Positions 35,401 to 44,600 of a stretch of 64,000 nt of DNA are shown one piece after another. The DNA comes from CAWJPW01 sp963844845. GTDB lineage: Bacteria; Acidobacteriota; Thermoanaerobaculia; Thermoanaerobaculales; Sulfomarinibacteraceae. The position numbers and the translations under genes were made by a program. Under the pieces are notes generated by a model. That model worked only from the letters and a program-made list of their open reading frames with translations, was not told the origin of the DNA and ran no database searches. Within the stretch, counting starts at the first letter, position 1. Every line of letters starts with the position of its first letter. Where the stretch lies: the NCBI GenBank assembly GCA_963844845.1, contig CAWJPW010000005.1, positions 186,001-250,000 on the forward strand. The letters are read 5' to 3'.

Positions 35401-36897
35401 GATCTCGACGCCGGCACCACGTACCGCGTCATGATCGGCTCCTACTCCAACAGCTCAAAGGGCCGGATCAACCTCCAGGTCGCGTGCAGCGACTGCGCTC
35501 CGCCCCCGGTGGAGCGTGTCTACCTGGTTCCCGCGGCGGCCCACAACGGCGGCGTCGGAGGGACCTCGTGGGTGACCGACCTCAACCTCACGAACCCCGG
35601 CTCCAAGGCGGTGAGCGCGGACCTTGCCTTCCTCCCTGCGGGCGGCAACAACGCCGGCGCCACCGAGGTCCAGGTGCATGTGCCGGTCGGCGGCGCACTG
35701 GAGCTTCCCGACGTGGTGGCCGTGACTCTCGGCGCCAACGGGTCCGGCGCGGTGAGGATCCGCAGCGACGGAGATCTCCTGGTCACCTCCCGGACGTACA
35801 ATGACGCACCGGGCGGAACCTACGGGCAGTTCATCCCCGGGGTCGTCGCCGGTGCGGGGCTCGAACCGGGGCAGTCGCAGCTGCTCGCGGGTCTCGAAAG
35901 CGATGAGGCCTACCGCACCAACATCGGCGTCGCCAACGCCAGCGATACGCCCGCCGCCGTCACCATCGACCTCTTCGCAGCCGACGGAACCGCGCTGGCA
36001 TCGAAGGACGTTTCCCTGGCCCGCTGGGGTTGGACCCAGGTCAGCGGTATCTTCGCGGGGGCGGGTGTGAGCGACCTCGCATTGGGCTACGCCGTGGTGC
36101 GTAACACATCCACCAGCGCCGTCGTCCACACCTACGCGTCCGTCGTGGACGCCCGTACCGGCGATCCCACCTACGTCGCCGCCGCTCCCTCGGCTGTCCC
36201 GGGTGAGCCTGTATGGATCGCGGCCGCCGCGCACACCGACGGCGTCGGCGGGTCGGTGTGGCGGACCGACGTGGTCCTCACCAACCCCCTCGGGGGTGAC
36301 CCCGCCGCGGGCGAGGACGCCGCCGTCATCCTCGAGCTCCACCCCACCTCCGGCGAGCCCATCTCGTACGCCGTGACCGTCCCGGCCGGCACCTCGGTCC
36401 GCCTCGGCGACGCCGTCGCCGCCGCCTTCGGCGGCAGCGGTGCGGGTGCGATCCGCGTGGTCTGCACCCAGGGTCGGGTGACCGCCGTCAGCCGCACCTA
36501 CAACCAGGCCCAAAACGGCACGTATGGCCAGTTCATACCCGGCGCCCTGTCCGGCGATGCCCTCGCCAGCGGTGAGGACGGCCTGCTCCCGCAGCTCCGG
36601 CGTACCTCCGCGTTCCGGTCCAACGTGGGCTTCGTGAACCTCGCGGCCGAAACGCTCAAGGTCCGGGTTGACTACCACCGCGCCGACGGGAGTCTGCTGG
36701 GAACCCGGCACTACACCGTGGCACCCAACGCCTACTTCCAGCAGACCAAGGCCGTGCCCGGCACCGAGGACGTGACCGGGGTGAGCGCCACGGTACGGGC
36801 CGAGACCACAGGGGCGCGCTACCTGGCCTACGCGTCGGTGGTGGACAACACCTCCGGTGACCCGGTCTTCGTGCCCGCCGTGCGCTGGTCCGAGTGA
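32440..36897 (+). CDS. Giant secreted BNR/Asp-box propeller protein with PKD and adhesive C-terminal modules
   Basis: A 1485-residue protein with a signal peptide (RRPVRFPVLALLTATSLALG). Residues about 100-770 form a sortilin/sialidase-like beta propeller with at least nine Asp boxes (for example RTNDGGQTW, RSEDGGDTW, RTTDGGLTW). Next are a PKD domain (about 785-865), a PPC-like domain (about 870-1010) with paired cysteines, and two copies of a roughly 220-residue beta module beginning VYLVPAAAHNGGVGGTSW and VWIAAAAHTDGVGGSVW. Such architecture suggests binding surface polysaccharide or protein. No catalytic residues are identified, so enzyme activity is unproven. GTG 32440 is chosen for GGAGG 5 nt upstream and the signal peptide directly following; a start at 32377 would bury it. 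Confidence 0.85.
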   Translation: MRRPVRFPVLALLTATSLALGIPGLAPVDARAESLRPERKLDNPVDRDGDGELGEADAIRQRVRAYLERHGDHGVITPQENLRKARWAYKRSLQQRGDAHTESISGDGWVSLGPNNGAGRFTAIAPHPSVTGTLLAGAAGGGVWRTNDGGQTWVPLTDGIPDLSVGAVAYAPSDPNVVYLGTGEGGYAIDFIPGIGLLRSEDGGDTWILPEQVVATNFYRISVDPRDPDILVCGTNQGLIRSVDGGVTWSVPIPRNPGGGGTSLVVTDVARGHAEPDLIYASVWCLDESCPAGIARVMRSSDNGVTWTPAATGLPSPDSDWGRNRLGLALAPGSDAVLYAATNIAGDDGGAPPARVYRTSNGGQSWTATTKPPAYLGAQGWYDNAITVSPSSTDLVVAGGVWYVRSTTGGSGWLEQNPYEQTGLPHVDVHDLQWQGSTLWVANDGGVWKSENSGVTWIDCTSGLITRQYYGIAIDPVHRERVIGGAQDNGTNRRRDIGDDSWDDVLGGDGFECAVNPLVPSIAYATIYNTSIYRSLAGGAARSFVTATPYFGNDENAPFITPLTMRPDTPWVLYTGTDRVWRTENAADSWQPLATTVTDGLWNDVEIWSIAATPADPDVLMVAKGADVYRSDDSGASWTPSPLGAGGLPGKRVIHVEISPFDPDLALASLSGQSAGHLYRTTDGGLTWTQSDSGLPPFSVQVTRWDPTDASVVYAGTDVGLYRSTDAGVSWQAYGQGLPAVSVHDIRVLPDGSMLRVGTHGRGVWELDIPRDANISPSVEITSPASALSLSAGQSASFNATASDADGDAITATWLFTDHWQSSTGGHGQGSLETGASHTFDIGGTYLAAVSIDDGRGGRASAAVTVSVDDPANDCKTPRTIPAAGPFPYEVEISNAAAYRGSDDPSPPCVSDPGDSKAGTWGSMWFEFTPTESHRYSLSTCGSGADSVLTVWTGGTCGPYTAVAGGCNDDDEATHCDGGRTDSYVDVDLDAGTTYRVMIGSYSNSSKGRINLQVACSDCAPPPVERVYLVPAAAHNGGVGGTSWVTDLNLTNPGSKAVSADLAFLPAGGNNAGATEVQVHVPVGGALELPDVVAVTLGANGSGAVRIRSDGDLLVTSRTYNDAPGGTYGQFIPGVVAGAGLEPGQSQLLAGLESDEAYRTNIGVANASDTPAAVTIDLFAADGTALASKDVSLARWGWTQVSGIFAGAGVSDLALGYAVVRNTSTSAVVHTYASVVDARTGDPTYVAAAPSAVPGEPVWIAAAAHTDGVGGSVWRTDVVLTNPLGGDPAAGEDAAVILELHPTSGEPISYAVTVPAGTSVRLGDAVAAAFGGSGAGAIRVVCTQGRVTAVSRTYNQAQNGTYGQFIPGALSGDALASGEDGLLPQLRRTSAFRSNVGFVNLAAETLKVRVDYHRADGSLLGTRHYTVAPNAYFQQTKAVPGTEDVTGVSATVRAETTGARYLAYASVVDNTSGDPVFVPAVRWSE

Positions 36898-36898
36898 T

Positions 36899-37198
36899 TC
36901 AACCTCGTTCGCCACGGGACCCCGGCTCATCCGGGGTCCTGCGGTGACCGGGCCAACGCTCGCGCCACGCATGAAGGCGCGCCTTCGCCTTCTCCTCGAC
37001 CTCCGCCATACGAGGGTGGCTCCCGCGCACGCGGTCGAGGCGTCGCCGGAGCCACTCGGACTCGCGCGAGAGCACCCAGAGACCCGCAACCAACAGGAGA
37101 ATGCCCTGCAGGAAGGGCAAGAAGAGGCCGGCGATGCCGAGGACGATGAGGATCCATCCCAGCACCAGCATGGCGGCACGATGAAGCGAGACACGCAT
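36899..37198 (-). CDS. Small PGPGW/DUF454-like transmembrane protein
   Basis: A 99-residue protein with two adjacent hydrophobic helices (about 8-42, MLVLGWILIVLGIAGLFLPF then GILLLVAGLWVL) followed by a charged amphipathic tail (SRESEWLRRRLDRV). This is the pattern of the putative 'PGPGW' transmembrane family, of unknown function. ATG 37198 has AAAGGA upstream. It follows recG by 40 nt on the same strand and meets the convergent BNR gene stop. Confidence 0.75.
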   Translation of the reverse strand: MRVSLHRAAMLVLGWILIVLGIAGLFLPFLQGILLLVAGLWVLSRESEWLRRRLDRVRGSHPRMAEVEEKAKARLHAWRERWPGHRRTPDEPGSRGERG

Positions 37199-37238
37199 CT
37201 CGTTTTCCTTTAACCTGCACCGAGCCCCGAGATTCCCG

Positions 37239-39401
37239 TCAGGACGAGAGGATGACCTTTCCCGTGGCGTGAATCGCAGTGAGGGCGGCGCGCACATGCT
37301 CGAGATCTCCGGACGCTGCGAGGCGTGCTGCCACCTGCTGGGCCAGCTCGACCAGGTCCCGGTGTGCCGCGAGGTCGGCGAAGCGCAGACCGGCACTTCC
37401 CCACTGGCGCAAGCCGGTGAGCTCACCGGGACCGCGCAGCTCGAGGTCGGACTCGGCGATGGCAAAACCGTCGTGGGAGTCCACGAGCACCTGAAGCCGC
37501 CGCCGACTCGCCGGCGAGAGGGCCTGGGTCTCTTCGTCGGCGAGGAGTACACACCACGAGGGGCGATCCCCCCGTCCCACCCGGCCCCGCAGCTGGTGAA
37601 GCTGCGAGAGACCGAAATGCTGCGGCGACTCGATCACCATGACTGTGGCCTCCGGGACATCCACTCCGACCTCCACCACCGTGGTGGCGGCGAGCACCTC
37701 GATGCGGCCGGCCCGGAAGTCCTCCACCACCCGGTCGCGCTCATCCCGCCGCAGGCGGCCGTGGAGCGCCCCCACCACCACGCCGGGGAGGTGGGTGCGA
37801 AGGTGCTCGACGGCCGACGTCAGGGAGCGCACCGCGGAGGTGGCGTCGTCGTTGATGCGGGGGTACACCACGTACGCCCGTGCGCCTCGTCCCACCTCCT
37901 CGGTGATGAACTCGCCCAGCCGGGGCCACGACTCGCGCTCCCGGATCACCGTCCGCACCGGATGACGTCCCGGCGGAAGCTCGTCGAGTACGACCAGGTC
38001 GAGGTCGCCGTGGACGGTGAGGGCGAGTGAGCGGGGGATCGGCGTCGCCGTCATGACCAGGAGGTGGGGACTGGAGCCCTTGGCGAGGAGGGCCTGACGT
38101 TGCGCAACGCCGAAGCGCTGCTGCTCGTCCACCACGACAAGCCCCAGCCGTCGGAAGTCGACGCTGCTCTGAATCAGGGCGTGGGTACCCACAACCAGCT
38201 CGACCTCTCCGACCGCCACCGCGGCGCGGACCTCTCGTTGCTTTGCCGCCGGCAGCGAGCCAATGAGAAGGGCTGGTCGGCGACCCGCACGCGCGAGCAG
38301 CTCCGTAAGGGTGCGGTGGTGCTGCTCCGCGAGCAGCTCGGTGGGCGCCATCAGCGCCACCTGCCGACCGGCTTCAAGGACCGCCAGGGCGAGCAACGCC
38401 GCCACCACGGTCTTGCCCGAACCCACGTCACCCTGGAGGAGCCGCGCCATGGCGTGGGGTTTGCGGAGGTCTCCCAGCAGCAACTCCAGCACTCGCCGCT
38501 GGGCGCCGGTGAGGGTGAACGGCACGAGCTCCTGCTGCCAGCGGTCCAATCGCGCGGGGGCTACCGCTAGCGGTGTCACCGCCTGGTCGCGGCGCTGGCG
38601 GCGGCACGCCGCCACCGTCGCCGCGAGCCCCAGGAGCTCGTCGAACGCCAGGCGCCGGTGCCAGGGATCGTCCCCCGTGTTGAGGGCCTCGACGAGCGCC
38701 GCACGGTCGGCCTCGGCAGCGGGGCAGGGCGGCGCGTGCAGGTACGTAAGCGCCTCTCCCAGCTCCGGCAGCCCGAGCTCCCGCCTGAGCGGCTCCGGCA
38801 GGGGATCCTTCACCGCCGCGCCGGCCACCAGCGCGCGCGTCATCAGGGTCCGCACGCGCCTGCCGGCCAGGGAGCCCACGCGACCGTGGACGGGGACCAC
38901 TGCCTCGGGGTTCTCTCCCTCCTCGATCAACGAAAGCTCGGGGTTGTGAAGCTCGAGCGCGCCGCCGCGGCCGCAACGAGGTCGGCCGTAGAGGCAGACC
39001 TCAGTCCCCGGGGGAATCCTCTGGGCGATCCACGGGAGGTGAAACCACACCACCCGGAGACGCGCACCTTCGTCCTCGACCACGGCCTCGCAACGGTGCC
39101 CGCGCCGACTCCGACCGCGCACCGCCCGCACCGAAACCACGCAGCCGCGCACCAGCACCGGTCCGTCCTCCTCCTGCACAGCAGCAACGGACCGCGCGCC
39201 CGCGCGGTCCTCGTAGCGGCGCGGCAGCTGCAGGAGGAGGTCGAGGACGCTGCGAATGCCGACAGCTGTCAACTCGGCCTCTAGCCGCGGCCCTATCCCG
39301 CGCAGTCGCCGGATCGGGTCGCCCGGCCGCAGCTCGGGCTCAGGTTGCAGCGCTCTCCACCTCGAACTGGCAGCGAACGGTCCCGAGGATGAGGGTGTCA
39401 C
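37239..39401 (-). CDS. recG: ATP-dependent DNA helicase RecG
   Basis: About 720 residues, normal for RecG. It remodels stalled replication forks and Holliday junctions. The N-terminal wedge begins DPIRRLRGIGPRLEAEL; superfamily-2 motifs follow: Walker A LLQGDVGSGKTVVA, motif Ia PTELLAEQHH, motif II VVVDEQQRFGV, motif III MTATPIPRSLAL, then VVEVGVDVPEAT and QLRGRVGRGDRPSWC, and the C-terminal RecG segment. Motif II reads DEQQ where RecG usually has DEQH. The start is uncertain: GTG 39401 with GGATCC upstream overlaps the preceding gene by 62 bp, and a further start at 39452 has no ribosome-binding site. It is third in a run with the S66 peptidase and cNMP/FHA genes. Confidence 0.92.
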   Translation of the reverse strand: MTPSSSGPFAASSRWRALQPEPELRPGDPIRRLRGIGPRLEAELTAVGIRSVLDLLLQLPRRYEDRAGARSVAAVQEEDGPVLVRGCVVSVRAVRGRSRRGHRCEAVVEDEGARLRVVWFHLPWIAQRIPPGTEVCLYGRPRCGRGGALELHNPELSLIEEGENPEAVVPVHGRVGSLAGRRVRTLMTRALVAGAAVKDPLPEPLRRELGLPELGEALTYLHAPPCPAAEADRAALVEALNTGDDPWHRRLAFDELLGLAATVAACRRQRRDQAVTPLAVAPARLDRWQQELVPFTLTGAQRRVLELLLGDLRKPHAMARLLQGDVGSGKTVVAALLALAVLEAGRQVALMAPTELLAEQHHRTLTELLARAGRRPALLIGSLPAAKQREVRAAVAVGEVELVVGTHALIQSSVDFRRLGLVVVDEQQRFGVAQRQALLAKGSSPHLLVMTATPIPRSLALTVHGDLDLVVLDELPPGRHPVRTVIRERESWPRLGEFITEEVGRGARAYVVYPRINDDATSAVRSLTSAVEHLRTHLPGVVVGALHGRLRRDERDRVVEDFRAGRIEVLAATTVVEVGVDVPEATVMVIESPQHFGLSQLHQLRGRVGRGDRPSWCVLLADEETQALSPASRRRLQVLVDSHDGFAIAESDLELRGPGELTGLRQWGSAGLRFADLAAHRDLVELAQQVAARLAASGDLEHVRAALTAIHATGKVILSS

Positions 39402-40146
39402 CGGATCCGATGGGATAGGGTCGACCGGTGGAGAGGCGCACCCCGTTGACAAAGGTGCCGTTCATGGTGCCGACGTCCTCAATCACGCTGAAAGACCCGT
39501 CCTCCTCGCGCCGCAGCCGGGCATGGCGACGCGACACCGATCGTTTGGGGTCCACCGTCGAAAGATCGATGTCGGGGTGGATGCTGGTGACCGGGTCGCT
39601 ACGGCCGATCGTCGTTTCACGCGTGTCGACGAGCGGGAAGGCGGTTCCGCTCGACACCTCCACGAGACGAACGCTGGGATCGGGCGCGGCCCGCGGCCCT
39701 TCAGTGATGCCGGAGACCTCGAGGTCCACCTCATGCCCCACTGCCTCCTCGAGCATCCGCGTGGTCTCGCGCAGTCGCCGCACCAGCTTGCGCATCATGC
39801 GGATGGCGATCTCGGGGTTGTGCTCGAGGATGAAGATGAAGGCCGCCTGGTCGATCATCACCGCGTCCACGTCGCTCTTTGCCACGGCGGTGGCCGAACG
39901 TGGGGACTCCTCCTCGAGCATGCACATCTCGCCGAAGAAGTCTCCCTTGCCGAGGAGGGCGAGCACCCGCAGCTCCTTGCCCATGCGCTTCTTGATCTCC
40001 ACCTCACCGGTCTCGACGATGTACATGGCGAGGCCGAGGTCGTGCTCCGAGAAGATCACCGACCCCTTGGGAAAGTGCGTGCGCAGCGGTTCGAGGGAGT
40101 CGTGTGCCGAGGACCCTCCCGGCGCGGTGGTCCTGAACTTGGCCAT
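39340..40146 (-). CDS. cNMP-binding domain plus FHA domain protein
   Basis: A 268-residue cytoplasmic protein. Residues about 20-130 form a CRP-type cyclic-nucleotide-binding barrel (FSEHDLGLAMYIVETGEVEI, GKGDFFGEMCMLEE), and about 165-262 an FHA domain that binds phosphothreonine (TTIGRSDP, SRRHARLR, GTMNGTFVNGVRL). There is no helix-turn-helix, so it is not a transcription factor; it may link cyclic-nucleotide levels to Ser/Thr-kinase signalling. ATG 40146 overlaps the upstream stop (TGATG) and has GGAGG 5 nt before it, indicating coupling to the S66 peptidase. Its 3' end overlaps the start of recG. Confidence 0.85.
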   Translation of the reverse strand: MAKFRTTAPGGSSAHDSLEPLRTHFPKGSVIFSEHDLGLAMYIVETGEVEIKKRMGKELRVLALLGKGDFFGEMCMLEEESPRSATAVAKSDVDAVMIDQAAFIFILEHNPEIAIRMMRKLVRRLRETTRMLEEAVGHEVDLEVSGITEGPRAAPDPSVRLVEVSSGTAFPLVDTRETTIGRSDPVTSIHPDIDLSTVDPKRSVSRRHARLRREEDGSFSVIEDVGTMNGTFVNGVRLSTGRPYPIGSGDTLILGTVRCQFEVESAAT

Positions 40147-41045
40147 CAGCTCCTCCACAGAATGTGGCCGGCGCGGGTGTCGATCTCCACCTCGGCGCCC
40201 ACGGGAAAGGCGCGGTTATCGGCACCGTGCCCGAAGGGAAGTCCAGTAACCACCGGAGCATCAGGCGGAGCGGCCTCGCGCATGAGCTCCCGCCAGCGGC
40301 CCCTCTCGCAAGGCTTGCCGCAGCCTCGCAAGCTCCCACCAATCAATGCTTTCACGTTGCGGAATCTAGCAGAGGCAGCGAGGTGGGTCAACATGCGGTC
40401 GAGGCGGTAGATGGGCTCCCCAACGTCCTCGAGGAAGACGACCGCTCCGTCCCACAGTGGCTCATTGGGGGTCCCGACCAGGCTACACAGCACCGCGAGG
40501 TTGCCCCCCACCGCGGTACCCGATGCGCGCCCCGGGCGCACCACAGCCGCGGGCGGAACCGAGAACAGAGAAGGCCCGCCTGGTCCGGCGGTGAGCAGCC
40601 GCCAGAGATGCCCTGCGTTGCGTCCGCGAAGCAGGTCTGCCGCCACCATGGGCCCGTGCAGCTGCACACCCCCGCCCGCGGCCAGCATTCCGGAAAGAAC
40701 CGCCGTGACGTCGGAGTAGCCCACCACCACGACGTCCGCCGCCACCAGGCGGGGCCACGGCATTCGCGCCAGCAGCCGGGTCGAGCCGTACCCACCACGC
40801 GCCGCCAGCAGCACCCTGGCGCCGCGGTCGAGGACATCATCAAGGCCGGCCAGCCGGGCATCGTCGCCCCCTGCCAGGTAGCCCTCCGGGCCACGAGAGG
40901 CGAGGTTGGAGGCGCACATCACCGGGTGACCACGCTCTCGCAGCCAGTCGACCCCAAGTGCGAGCCGCGCCGGGTCCACCGGCCCGGACAGGGCAATCAC
41001 GCCGACGGGCTCGCCGGGTTGGAGGGGAACGAAGGTGCGGCTCAC
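40146..41045 (-). CDS. S66-family LD-carboxypeptidase
   Basis: A 299-residue serine peptidase. Family signatures: PLQPGEPVGVIALSGPVD at the N-terminus, ARGGYGSTRLL (near 88), nucleophile in VVGYSDVTAVL (near Ser112), Glu in EDVGEPIYRLDRML (near 208) and His in GLPFGHGADNRAFPVG (near 275). LdcA-type members trim the terminal D-Ala from muropeptide tetrapeptides during cell-wall recycling; MccF-type members cleave microcin C. No microcin genes are nearby, so the recycling role is preferred. GTG 41045 is placed after the end of rnpB; TATCCT lies 6 nt upstream and the G-rich site is too close, suggesting leaderless translation. Confidence 0.87.
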   Translation of the reverse strand: MSRTFVPLQPGEPVGVIALSGPVDPARLALGVDWLRERGHPVMCASNLASRGPEGYLAGGDDARLAGLDDVLDRGARVLLAARGGYGSTRLLARMPWPRLVAADVVVVGYSDVTAVLSGMLAAGGGVQLHGPMVAADLLRGRNAGHLWRLLTAGPGGPSLFSVPPAAVVRPGRASGTAVGGNLAVLCSLVGTPNEPLWDGAVVFLEDVGEPIYRLDRMLTHLAASARFRNVKALIGGSLRGCGKPCERGRWRELMREAAPPDAPVVTGLPFGHGADNRAFPVGAEVEIDTRAGHILWRS

Positions 41046-41051
41046 CTCCCC

Positions 41052-41057
41052 AGGATA
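41052..41057 (-). promoter_or_regulatory. -10 box for leaderless transcription of the LD-carboxypeptidase gene
   Basis: Minus-strand TATCCT (41057-41052) lies exactly 6 nt before GTG 41045, inside the gap between rnpB and this gene. Confidence 0.45.
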
Positions 41058-41083
41058 CCCGAGGGGACCGGTGCGGGCAGCCG

Positions 41084-41477
<394 letters not shown>

Positions 41478-41481
41478 TCTC

Positions 41482-41487
41482 AGTATA
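41482..41487 (-). promoter_or_regulatory. -10 box of rnpB
   Basis: Minus-strand TATACT (41487-41482), about 5 nt before the first P1 nucleotide. The -35 region is poorly conserved. Confidence 0.5.
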
Positions 41488-41562
41488 GCTCGCTGCCGAC
41501 CCAAGCGCTCCTTCACCCGAGTCTCATCCCGGGCCGCTGTGGTCTCAGCTCAATGACAACGA

Positions 41563-41592
41563 GTGACAGGCCTCGCGATCGCGGTGTACCAT
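41563..41592 (+). promoter_or_regulatory. Promoter of the secreted nuclease gene
   Basis: GTGACA (41563-41568) and TACCAT (41587-41592) are separated by 18 bp. The mRNA leader would be about 45 nt and carry GGAGGAG before ATG 41644. Confidence 0.4.
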
Positions 41593-41643
41593 GCGTGTAC
41601 TTCGCCCCTCGGGGCATTCATCTCGACTTTCGGAGGAGATCCC

Positions 41644-44600
41644 ATGAAGACCAAGCTCGCCCTCGCCGCGTGTCTCATTACCGCGGTCGCCGCTGGCGTT
41701 TCGGCCCAGACCACCGTCTTCATCAACGAGATCCACTACGACAACACCGGCGGCGACAGTGGAGAGGCCGTCGAGGTGGCAGGACCGTCGGGCGCCAACC
41801 TCACCGGATGGTCTCTGGTGCTCTACAACGGCAACGGAGGCGGCAGCTACGGCACCATCAATCTCTCGGGCACCATCGCGAACCTGTGCTCTGGATTCGG
41901 CGTGATAAGCGTGTCCGCCCCTGGGCTCCAGAACGGTTCGCCGGACGGTATCGCCCTCGTCGACTCCAGCAGCACCGTCGTCCAGTTCCTCAGCTACGAG
42001 GGACCTTTCGCCGCCGTCGGTGGCCCGGCAGACGGGCTGACGAGCACCGACATCGGCGTGGCGGAGGCGGGCGGGTCGGCGGTGGGCGACTCGCTTCAGC
42101 TCACCGGTACGGGGTCGACCTACGAGGACTTCACCTGGGCGGGATCGTCGCCCAACACCTTCGGTGCCTGCAACACCGGTCAGACCTTCACCGGGGGAAG
42201 CACCGGCCCGACCGATCCCGTCATCAATGAGTTCGTGGCCAATCACACCGGCACCGACATCAACGAGTACGTCGAAATCAAGGGTGACGCCGACACCGAC
42301 TACTCCGCATTCACGCTCCTGGTCATCGAGGGGGACTCCACCGGCGCTGGAGCCGTCGACAGGGTCTACCCGATCGGGACGACCAACGCGGCGGGCTACT
42401 GGCTCACCGGTTTCCTCAACAACCAGATCGAGAACGGATCACTCACCCTGCTGCTCGTGGAGGGGTTCTCCGGCGCGGCCGGCGACGACCTCGACACCGA
42501 CAACGACGGCACCCTGGACACCTCGCCGTGGACCCGGATCGTCGACTCGGTGGCCGTCAGCGACGGGGGCGGCACCGACAGCTGGTACTCTCCGGTCGTC
42601 CTCGCACAGGGCTATGACGGGCAGTCATTCACCCCGGGCGGCGCGTCGCGTATTCCCGATGGCTCCGACACCGACTCGACGGGCGACTGGATACGCAACG
42701 ACTACGATGGTGCGGGCCTCGTCGGCTTTGTCGGGTCGCCCGCCTTCGGCGAGGCGTTCAACACCCCCGGCACAGTCAACGTGGCGGTGCCGTCGCCCCT
42801 CCTCATCAACGAGATCAACGCCGATCCCGACTCCTCCACGGGCGACGCCAACGGCGACGGAACGGTCGGCTACGCCGACGACGAGTTCGTGGAGATCGTC
42901 AACACCACCGCGGGCGATCTCGACGTGTCGGGCTGGACCCTCTCGGACGGCTTCAGCGTGCGCCACACCTTCCCGGCGAACAGCATCGTCACCGCCGGTT
43001 GCGCGGTGGTCGTGTTCGGTGGCGGCACCCCCACCGGGCCCTTCGGCGGTGCCCTCGTCCAGACCGCGAGCACCGGCACGCTGGGCCTCAACAACGGCGG
43101 CGACACCGTCGCCCTCATGGACGGATCAACGATCTACGCCAGCTACGCCTACGGCAGCGAGGGCGGTAACAACCAGTCGCTCACCCGCGACCCGGACGTC
43201 GTCGGCGGTGAGCCGCTCGTGCAGCACACAACCGCTACGGGGGCTGTAGGACGGCGCTTCTCACCCGGCACCCAGGTGACCCTCCTGCCATTTGCAGGCT
43301 GCCTGTGGAGCCCTCCGGTGGTGGCCATCCATGACATCCAGGGCCCGGGGATCACCTCCCCCTACGCCGGGCAGATCGTGACCACGAGCGACAACATCGT
43401 CACCGCGGTGGGCGGGGACGGCTTCGTTATCCAGGCCCCCGATGCCGCGACCGACGCCGACCCGGACACCTCCGAGGGGATCTACGTCTTCACCGGGGCG
43501 GCCCCAACAGTGGCGGTGCGCGACCAGGTGGACGTCACCGGTGCGGTCACGGAGTACTACGACCTCACCGAGATCAGCCTGCCCACCGACGTGACCGTCG
43601 ACTCCTCCGGCAATCCGCTCCCGGCACCCGTCGTGCTCGACATAACGGTGCCCTCCCCGAATCAGCCCTGGCCGACCGTGGAGATGGAGCGTCTCGAAGG
43701 CATGCGGGTGAGCGTTGCAGACGGCTTCGCGGCCTCCGGCAACCAGAGCTTCACCAGCGATCCCGTGGCCGAGCTCAAGATCACCTCCGCCGGAAGCCGC
43801 CCCTTCCGAGAGCCCGGCATCGACTACGAGTACCAGATCGCCGGCCTTCCCGTATTCGACAGCAACCCCGAGATCTTCGAGCTCGATCCCGACCGCCTCG
43901 GCCTCGCCAACGTCGAGGCTGTGGGAGGCTCGACCTTCTCCGCAACGGGCGTGATCGGCTACGACTATGGCGACTACGAGCTCTGGCCCACCGAGCTTAC
44001 GATGACGTCCGCCGCGCTGCCCCGCGCCGTCCGGGCCCGGGTCACCGGCGAGCTGACCGTCGGATCGCTCAACCTGCTCCGCCTGTTCGACGACGTCGAC
44101 GACCCCGATGACGTCAACGCCGACGGTTGGCCGCGCCAGGACGTCGTCGTCTCCACCACCGAGTACCAGCGGCGCCTGCGTAAGGACTCCCTGTACGTCC
44201 GCACCGTGCTCGGGGCTCCCGACATCCTCGGCGTCCAGGAGGCCGAGAGCCTCAAGGTGCTCGAGGACCTGGCGGCCCAGATCGCCGCCGACGACCCGAC
44301 GGTGTCCTACTCCGCCTACCTCGTCGAGGGCAACGACTCCGGGACCATCGACGTGGGCTTCCTGGTCCGCGATACCGTGTCGGTCTCGGCGGTCACCCAG
44401 CTCGGCAAGGACGAGACCTACACCTTCGGCGGCGGCACACCCGAGATCCTCAACGACCGTCCGCCGCTTCTCATCGAAGGCAGCTACACCGGCAACGGAA
44501 GCCCGTTCCCCCTCGCGGTCATGGTCGTGCACAACCGCTCACGCAACGGTATCGACGACGCCTCGGACGGGCTCAAGCGCCGCACCAAGCGCCTCGAGCA

